A DNA stretch of 64,000 nucleotides from Ruegeria sp. HKCCD8929 (GTDB lineage: Bacteria; Pseudomonadota; Alphaproteobacteria; Rhodobacterales; Rhodobacteraceae): the NCBI RefSeq assembly GCF_013031405.1, contig NZ_WPZY01000016.1, forward strand, positions 1 to 64,000, written 5' to 3'. The position numbers were made by a program, and so were the translations under genes. The notes under the pieces were generated by a model that had not been told where the DNA came from, did not search any database, and saw nothing but the letters and a program-made list of their open reading frames with translations. Below, one piece after another: positions 36,611-43,900 of this stretch. How positions within the stretch are numbered: position 1 is the stretch's first letter; each line of letters opens with the position of its first letter.

Positions 36611-37911
36611 CGCCGATTGAGATTGGCCTGATCTCGGTCGTTGCCATCGTTTTTCTGATCTATGCGGGCGTCTACATACCGATTGCGCTTGGCGTGGTCT
36701 CGTTTGTGTCCATCTGGCTTATGCGGGACAATTTCACGCTGGCCCTCAACCTCTTGAAGGTGGCGGTTGGCGACAGTGCAATGGAATACAGTTTCGCCAC
36801 CATCCCGCTCTTTACCTTTATGGGCCTCATCGTTTCAAAGGCCGGGCTTGGCAGAGACATCTACCAAGTCATGACGATGCGGTTTCGCAAGGTCAAAGGA
36901 GGTATCGGTATGGCGACGGTCGGCGCAAACGCCGTCTTTGCGGCGGTGACCGGATCTTCGATTGCGTCTGCGTCGGTATTCACCAAGGTCTCGGTGCCGC
37001 AGATGATGGCGCAGGATTACAACCCGCGCTTTGCGGTCGGCGTAGTCGCCGGGTCGTCTGTGTTGGGCATGATCATCCCCCCGTCGGCCATGTTGATCAT
37101 CTATTCCTTTGTCGCCGAACAATCCGTGGGCGACATGTTTTTGGCGGGTGTCATCCCTGGCATCATGCTGGCGATCGCCTATGTCGCTGCGATCTGGGTC
37201 ATGGGCCGCTTTACCCCCGGTTTCGTGGGCGGTCGCTTAGTTGGGGACTCGGAGTGGATGTCTGGGCGTGAGATCGCGTCCAAGACGTTGCCAACCGTGT
37301 TCATTATCACCGTTGTGCTCGGCGGCATTTACACCGGATGGCTGACAGCGGTCGAGGCGGGTGCAGCCGGTGCGCTGGTTGCGCTGATCATTGCGGTGGC
37401 GCGGAAGTCAATGTCACCCAGGGCGTTCTGGGATGCCTTGCTCGAAACCGGGCACATCACGGCAGCTATCCTGTTCCTGATCACGGCGGCGTCGATCTAC
37501 AGCCGCATGCTCGGCCTCGCAGGCCTGCCCAACCAACTGCAGGACTTGCTGGCTGGCAATTCTGCATCGTTCTGGTCGATCATGCTGCTCTACGTGGTTT
37601 TGATGCTGTTCCTGGGCACGCTGCTCGATACAGCATCGATCATCCTGATCGTGGTGCCACTGTTCCTGCCCATGGCCGAAGCGCTTGATATGTCGCTGAT
37701 CTGGTTTGGTATCATCACAGTCGTCGGAGCGGAAATCGGTCTGCTGACCCCACCGCTGGGCATTTCCTGCTTTGTCATCAAGTCTACGATCAACGATGAC
37801 CGCATATCGCTTAAAGACGTGTTCATGGGGGCGCTTCCCTTCGCCTTTGTGATGCTGATCGTGCTTTTCATCCTGATCGAGTTTCCGATCCTAAGCCTTG
37901 CCCTGATCTAA
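36607..37911 (+). CDS. TRAP transporter large permease (DctM type)
   Basis: 434 residues with about twelve membrane segments. FTFMGLIVSKAGLGRDIYQVM, IASASVFTKVSVPQM and SSVLGMIIPPSAMLIIYSFVA are family blocks. It forms the translocation path using an ion gradient. The final segment ends at 37911, and the dioxygenase starts 10 nt later in the same operon. Confidence 0.9.
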   Translation: MTPIEIGLISVVAIVFLIYAGVYIPIALGVVSFVSIWLMRDNFTLALNLLKVAVGDSAMEYSFATIPLFTFMGLIVSKAGLGRDIYQVMTMRFRKVKGGIGMATVGANAVFAAVTGSSIASASVFTKVSVPQMMAQDYNPRFAVGVVAGSSVLGMIIPPSAMLIIYSFVAEQSVGDMFLAGVIPGIMLAIAYVAAIWVMGRFTPGFVGGRLVGDSEWMSGREIASKTLPTVFIITVVLGGIYTGWLTAVEAGAAGALVALIIAVARKSMSPRAFWDALLETGHITAAILFLITAASIYSRMLGLAGLPNQLQDLLAGNSASFWSIMLLYVVLMLFLGTLLDTASIILIVVPLFLPMAEALDMSLIWFGIITVVGAEIGLLTPPLGISCFVIKSTINDDRISLKDVFMGALPFAFVMLIVLFILIEFPILSLALI

Positions 37912-37921
37912 GGAGGCCAAG

Positions 37922-38788
37922 ATGCGCACAGTCACCAAGGACAATATCACCGACGTGTTCATGGGGTATCTGTCCAAGGATACTGACCCGCGCCTGCGCG
38001 AAATCATGGGCTCGCTGGTCAAGCACCTCCACGATTTTGCGCGCGAAACCAATCTGACCCATGACGAATGGCGTAAGGGCATCGCGTTCCTCGAAGGCTG
38101 CACAGCAGTCCAGACGGAGGACCGGCATGAATTTGTTCTGGCTTCCGACGTGCTGGGCCTGTCGTCTCTGGTTGATATGCTGCATTCCAGCCCAGACGCC
38201 ACAAGCTCGTCAGTGCTGGGGCCATTCCACGTTTCCGGTGCACCACCTCTGGCAATCGGTGGAGATATGAAGCGCCACTACGGTGGTCCGGTGCTTCTCG
38301 CCGAAGGTACAATCAAGGATACGGACGGGAACCCAATTGCTGGTGCCGAGCTTGATATCTGGCAAACCGCGCCAAACGGGCTCTACGCCAGCCAGGACGA
38401 CGAACAGGACACGTATTCGTTTCACGGCTTGATGACCGTTGGCGCAGACGGACGATATGCGTTCACAACCGTTAAGCCCGTAGAATACACCGTGCCGTCA
38501 GACGGGCCGGTTGGAGACATCCTGCGGGCCTGTGGGCGCCATCCATGGAGGCCTTCCCACCTGCATTTCATCGTGAAGGCGCCCGGATACAAGTCTTTGG
38601 TCACCGAGATATTTCCGGACGATGATCCGTATCTGGACGAAGACACCGTTTTTGGTGTCCGCGATGATTTGGTGATGACCTATGTGGAACGCCCCGCCGC
38701 CGATTTCCCGGACGGCATGGAGATTTCCGGTCGGGTGATGGAACCATTCCTTCACGTAAATTTTGACGTAACCCTCGCACGCGATTGA
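37922..38788 (+). CDS. Intradiol ring-cleavage dioxygenase, hydroxyquinol 1,2-dioxygenase-like
   Basis: 288 residues. All four non-haem Fe(III) ligands are present: Tyr155 (NGLYAS), Tyr189 (KPVEYT), His213 and His215 (RPSHLHF). The N-terminal helical dimer domain (residues 1-95) and the length are those of catechol/hydroxyquinol dioxygenases. AGGAGG precedes the ATG. It cleaves a diol ring between the hydroxyls to a cis,cis-muconate or maleylacetate. With no maleylacetate reductase or muconate cycloisomerase in view, the exact substrate is inferred. Confidence 0.9.
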   Translation: MRTVTKDNITDVFMGYLSKDTDPRLREIMGSLVKHLHDFARETNLTHDEWRKGIAFLEGCTAVQTEDRHEFVLASDVLGLSSLVDMLHSSPDATSSSVLGPFHVSGAPPLAIGGDMKRHYGGPVLLAEGTIKDTDGNPIAGAELDIWQTAPNGLYASQDDEQDTYSFHGLMTVGADGRYAFTTVKPVEYTVPSDGPVGDILRACGRHPWRPSHLHFIVKAPGYKSLVTEIFPDDDPYLDEDTVFGVRDDLVMTYVERPAADFPDGMEISGRVMEPFLHVNFDVTLARD

Positions 38789-38880
38789 AGGAGCGCTAAC
38801 CTGACACAGAAGAACTGAGTGAATTGCCGGAACACGGTACTTCAAAGAAATCTCACTACCATCTCTAAAAGGAGGTTCAG

Positions 38881-39534
38881 ATGATCCGCACAATGGCCGC
38901 AATAACACTTTTCGGAAGCAGTTTTGCCTCGGGTGCCGTCCTTGCCCAGGCGACCAATGTCCAGCAACCGATGGGTTTCTTTGTAACTTCTATCGGTTTG
39001 GGTGACGGAGGCAACCTGGGCGGCCTCGAAGGGGCGGATGCGCATTGCCAGAGCCTTGCCGAGGCCGCCGGCTCCGGCGACCGGGTATGGCGCGCCTACC
39101 TTTCGACGCAAGAAGAGGGCAAGCGTGGAATTTCGGCACGAAGCCGCATTGGTCAGGGTCCTTGGTATAACGCGCATGGCGAGTTGATTGCGTCGGATCT
39201 CGATCAATTGCACATCTTGCCTAACATCTACTATCGGACGGCGGTCGACGAAAACGGGAGTACGATCAAAGGGCGGGGCGACAGCCCAAATGAACACGAC
39301 ATACTAACCGGGACACAAGCCGACGGTACGGCATATTTCCCCTGGCAAGAAGGCGACAAGACGTGTTCGAACTGGACCTCAAATGGAGAAGGTGCGGCGA
39401 CGGTGGGTCACCATGACCGGCATGGTGGCGGCAATACGTCCTGGAACGCGGCACACAACAGCCGTGGATGCTCGGCAGAAGACCTTCGGGGTACCGGCGG
39501 GAACGGTTACTTTTACTGTTTTGCTGCCGACTGA
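38881..39534 (+). CDS. Small secreted lectin-like protein with conserved cysteines
   Basis: 217 residues, with AAAGGAGG 7-8 nt before ATG. Signal peptide about 1-23, ending AVLA before QATNVQ. The mature part has the pattern GGNLGGLEGADAHCQSLA, RVWRAYLST, GQGPWYNAHG, HDILTGTQADGT, CSNWTSN and the end GGNGYFYCFA, the signature of a family annotated as lectin-like or endostatin-fold, with four cysteines likely forming two disulfides. The function is not known. It stands alone, followed by a strong stem-loop. Gln, Asn and Trp content fits an extracellular binder. Confidence 0.78.
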   Translation: MIRTMAAITLFGSSFASGAVLAQATNVQQPMGFFVTSIGLGDGGNLGGLEGADAHCQSLAEAAGSGDRVWRAYLSTQEEGKRGISARSRIGQGPWYNAHGELIASDLDQLHILPNIYYRTAVDENGSTIKGRGDSPNEHDILTGTQADGTAYFPWQEGDKTCSNWTSNGEGAATVGHHDRHGGGNTSWNAAHNSRGCSAEDLRGTGGNGYFYCFAAD

Positions 39535-39540
39535 GAGTTG

Positions 39541-39569
39541 GGACGGGTCTGAGTAAATATGACCCGTCC
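39541..39569. terminator. Stem-loop after the lectin-like gene
   Basis: GGACGGGTC (39541-39549) and GACCCGTCC (39561-39569) form a perfect 9-bp stem with an 11-nt AT-rich loop, 6 bases after the lectin-like stop codon. There is no U-run, so it may block 3' exonucleases rather than terminate on its own. It may also serve the minus-strand gene. Confidence 0.6.
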
Positions 39570-39685
39570 GCACTAGGCGCTCAACATCCGCCCTCGTCAT
39601 ACCAAACTGCCCTGCCTGCCGAGATTAAACTTCAGCAAGATGACATGCACTCCAAATCATCAGAACGGGGCCAAGGGCCTTTTGC

Positions 39686-40405
39686 TTAGCTTGAAATCAG
39701 GCCGGACAGCCAATCGCGGTCGATGACATAGATCGATCTGTTGCGGATTTTGATGATGCCGCACTGTTCCCATTTCTTCAGGCGACGGTTCACGTTGCTG
39801 CGGGTGCAGCGCGCCATGCTTCCGATTACGGACTGGGTAATGCATGACCCGATAATCTCGACCTTTCTCCCATCGATGACCGCTTGCTGTCCGATCTGTC
39901 TGGCGATCCGCAGCAAAGCGTATGCAAGGCGCGCGGTCATGCTGTTCGCCATCAGGCACCGGGTGGCCTCCATGTAACAGCGGTACCTTTGGGCCACCAG
40001 CCAGGCAAGTGCATCGCCAGCCATCATATTGCTGCATGCTATCGAATTCAGCAGGTCGCGACGGATCTGGTAGACAACCGTCGGGCTGAGCGCATTGGCC
40101 GTATCGGCATGGTGGGAATTCTAGAACACTCCCAATTCACCACATGTTTCACCCGGGCCAAAGACGGCATGGGTAAAGTTGAAACTGTCTTCCGTCAAAA
40201 CGCTCAACTGAACGAAACCGCTGACTAGAAAATACAGGTGCTGAGCGTCGGCACCCTGGTGGTACAACGCCTCCCCTTTGCCGTAGCTGCGCACAACGGA
40301 TGCATCGGCCAATTCACGCACGATGCTTTTTTCCAAGCGGGACAGAAACTTTTGCTGTTCGCACCAGATCGGCATGTTCTTGGCACAGCAGTAGGATGTG
40401 TTCAT
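39686..40405 (-). pseudogene. Crp/Fnr-family regulator split by an in-frame amber codon
   Basis: Codons 1-94 read the N-terminal cyclic-nucleotide-binding-type domain (ALYHQGADAQHLYFLVSGF, FGPGETCGELGVF) and end at TAG (plus-strand cta, 40121-40123). The same frame continues without another stop through NSHHADTANALSPTVVYQIR to 39686, giving the Crp-type DNA-binding domain (SVIGSMARCTRSNVNRRLKKW, IIKIRNRSIYVID). The whole is 240 codons, the normal length for the family, and both halves share one frame, so this is a point nonsense mutation, not a frameshift. A GAG or CAG to TAG change would explain it. Unless suppressed, the product is nonfunctional. Confidence 0.8.
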
Positions 40406-40929
40406 GTTCGTGTCGGCCTGCAGAAGCGTCCGTTGTTTCCAGATACGATCTCTTCAGCTCAGATTCCCGCACTCATGTTGCAATGAGGTGAGAAGCCTGA
40501 AATCGCGTGACACACAGTTAGTGACCGGCCCTACACCGGACAAATAACAGTCTCTGCCGATCGCTGAAACTTGGTTGAAGTTTGTTACACCGCGGGACCG
40601 GGCAACCCTTCGTATCTCGGTACGGAAGTGCATGGCGGTGTTTGTTGCAAGGGCTCAAAAGCCGGCGTCACGCCGCCTCCCGCAGGTCGCCGGAACAACC
40701 AGAAACCAATCGTGACTTTTTTGGAGAACCTGTGCTGGCCAACACAGTCAATTTAATTCGAATGCGATAAGCCACTTGTGCCCGGTGCCACAACCAACAC
40801 GCGCACTCAGCCGGGCGATACAACACGCGCCGCGAATTTGTGTGGCGATGCAGGCAGTTAGGCCGAACCACCACCGGCTTATCCACCACTCACGGCCTGC
40901 TCTGATCAAAACTAAATTGGGATGGAAAC
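40406..40929. other. Long upstream region of the RTX gene
   Basis: 520 bases between the broken Crp/Fnr gene and the RTX start. No gene is supported. It probably holds the promoter and leader of the RTX gene and the Crp/Fnr promoter. The RTX start at 40930 has GGGATGGAAAC upstream. I could not fix a -10/-35 pair with confidence. Confidence 0.45.
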
Positions 40930-43900
40930 ATGACCACGGGAACCACGACCACTGGCACAATGATCGATTTTACTGGCGCCGAAACCGAGCTTGAGTCCAC
41001 GGCAATGCAGGCGGCGGTAAACCAAGCGCTACAGACAAGTTTACAGGATGCCTTTACCAAAACAGGATCGTTATCTCAGGCGCAAATCGTTGGTTCCATT
41101 ATCAAGTCAATCAAGGACGCAGGGGCAAGCAAGACGGCGGATGCATTCCAAGAATTGTTTGAGCTGGAAGACGCCCAAAGCTATGTCGGAGAACTGCAAT
41201 CCGTCGCGGACGGCGGAGTGAGCCTGTCCGATCTGGGTTCCAGCACTGATCTGGATTTTGCCGATTTCGATGACTTTCTTCGCGAAGCGGCCAGTTTGAA
41301 GGGTACCAGCAAAGATTCGCTCCTTAGCGAAGTTGCGGATGGCGTAGGGCGAACGGACACGGCAACCTTTCTGGCCAGGTCACTGAACAGCCAAATCGCA
41401 ACAGCTGTCGCGATCGCAAACGAGGACTTTCTGGGAAAAACGACCACGCTGACGCGTCTCGAGGCAGGGACATCCGCATTGGCGGGCGTCGGTGATCTCA
41501 CAGCAGGCGGTTTGAGTTTCGTTTCGGCCGGTTTCAGCATTGATGCAGGTGTCGATGGGGGCGACAGTCTTCAGATCGCGCAAGGGTCCTTCGGCATCGC
41601 AAATGGTCTGTTCAAATCCTTCACAGGTGTCACCAGCCTGCTGTCGCGGTTTGGATCAACCGCGGTTTCAAGTTTCGCAAGTAGTGTCAATCCGACACTA
41701 ACCGCTGCCAGCAGTGGCTTTGGCGCGTTGAGCACCGGTAGCCAGGCGGTTGCGGTTGGTATTGCGGGAATCGGCGGCGTTATTGGTACTGCGCTGGGCA
41801 TCACGTCATTCGTTTCATCTGTGAAGAGCGCTTTCGAAGCCGACCAGTTTGGCAGCACGACCGGCGCTGCATTGCACGGAGTTGCGGCAGCGTTTCAATT
41901 GATCGGTGCCGGACTGGCCGCCGTCAACATTGTCACTGGCTTCATCCCGGTTGTGGGGCAGATCATCGGATTGGTGCAGGGTCTGGTCGCTTCTGTCGGA
42001 ACAATGTTTAGCACGCTTGCAAACCTGTTTGTCTCGGACGAACAGATGTCGGCCCAGGAATTCCAGAACTACATCAATTCCGACGAGTTCACCGCGTATA
42101 TCGACGCTCAGGCGGACGCGTTCGAAGAGCAGGGCTTTGATCTCTTTGCATACATCACGGATTCCGAGGCCGTAACCGGCAGCGATGCCGCCGACCTTAC
42201 CCACGTTGTCGAGCGACAGCTTACAACAGCGGCTGAAAACGCCCCCAATGATCCCGACCTGAACCGGGCGATTGTAGATGCGTCCTCGGTTGGGCGGATT
42301 CTGACCGGCATGAATGGCGACGACTTTCTTTTCGAAGGTGACGGGGCCGGCATTCTCTTTGGTGGGGGCGGCAATGACACGTTGATCGGTGGCTCGGGGA
42401 GCGACATCCTGCGCGGCGGACCGGGCAATGACATATTGAAGATCGAGGCCTCAATCGACCCGGTTGCCGATGGTGGAACCGGAACGGATCTTGCTGTGAA
42501 TGACCGTGTCGTTTTCTTTGATCTCGGGGTCAACGATGGCGATATCACCACCGAGTTCGGCTTTACCCAGCACACAGTTCATATCACGCTGGATGACAAC
42601 GGTGACGGAACTGCGTCCTCCATACCAATCTCCGTAGACGGCCACATTGCCGGTTCTCAGGTCGTAAACAGACCGCAGTTCGAACTGACGAGTATCGTCG
42701 ACGGCGTCCCGGATACGGTTGCCCTGTCCGGGCCCTGGTTTGCACTGATAAGGAGCGGTGCAAACGGTGATCTGATCCCCGGCCTGGGTGTGCAACCCAT
42801 ATCCGTGCGGGCACTGCCCCTGATTGTGGCCAGCCTTGAGGCTGAAGCGGCGAATGCTACCACCGAAACCGTGAATCTGAAAACGCGCGATGTCGCATCT
42901 GATCTGGCGGAGTCCGGCGGACAGTTGGTGCGCCTGACCGAGGACTATGCGTTTGACGGAGAATACTTTTACACACTGTCTTCTGATGCCGAAACGTTGG
43001 TGACCCGATTCAGCAACGGCTCGGTTCTGAACCGCGACATTGACGACCAGAATGCGGGCCTCGATGGACTTACCTTTATCTTGCGCAGCTTCTTTGGCGA
43101 GACACGGCTCGAGAGTATCGAAAACTTGCGGACCACTTCGGCAGGCGATGTTGTCACGACTGGTGCACGCAGCGAAAGCATCTATCTGGATGAAAACAGG
43201 GCATACGATTCTCGGGACATCATCGACGCGGGCGGCGGGGACGATTTTGTACTGGCCGGACTTGCAGGCAGTACCTCTATAAGAGGTTTGGGCAATGAAA
43301 TCGATGGCGGTGCAGGCATCGACACCATTTCCTTTGCCAATGCCGAAACCGCCGTTTCAGCAGATCTGTCCGAGAACACCGCGACAGTTGGAACCAAAAA
43401 CCAAGATACCGTCAAAAACTTCGAAAACGTTGTGGGCGGCCGGCATGATGACACGATCACCGGCACCGACGGATCAAACTCCCTGTTCGGACTTGGTGGT
43501 GACAATCACATAAAGGGACTGGCCGGGGATGATCTGATCGCGTCCGGGATCGGAGCGGATCACCTTGATGGCGGCGACGACATCGACACCGTGGATTTCA
43601 GTCGCGCTGACGACGCGGAGTTCGACGAGAACACACCTCAGGAAGATCGTGGCGCGTTTTCGGTGCGTGATATCGATATTGACCTGGCAAGGGACGAAAG
43701 CCGCAGTGCGACCGGCAAGGAAGACACTCTTATGAACTTCGAAAACGCAATCGGTACGGACGGCAAAAACGAAATCACAGGCAATAAAGAGGTGAATATT
43801 ATCAGAGCGCGCGGTGGCGACGACACTCTCCGAGGGCGCGGTGGCGACGACACGCTTTCCGGTGGGCTTGGCAAAGACACGCTCCGCGGTGGAGACGGAG

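Noticed and set aside
39660-40037. Alternative minus-strand frame of 125 codons over the Crp/Fnr C-terminus
   Set aside because: It is in another frame with a basic, Gly/Arg-rich product and no motif. The true frame continues the N-terminal half, so the split is a nonsense codon and not a frameshift.
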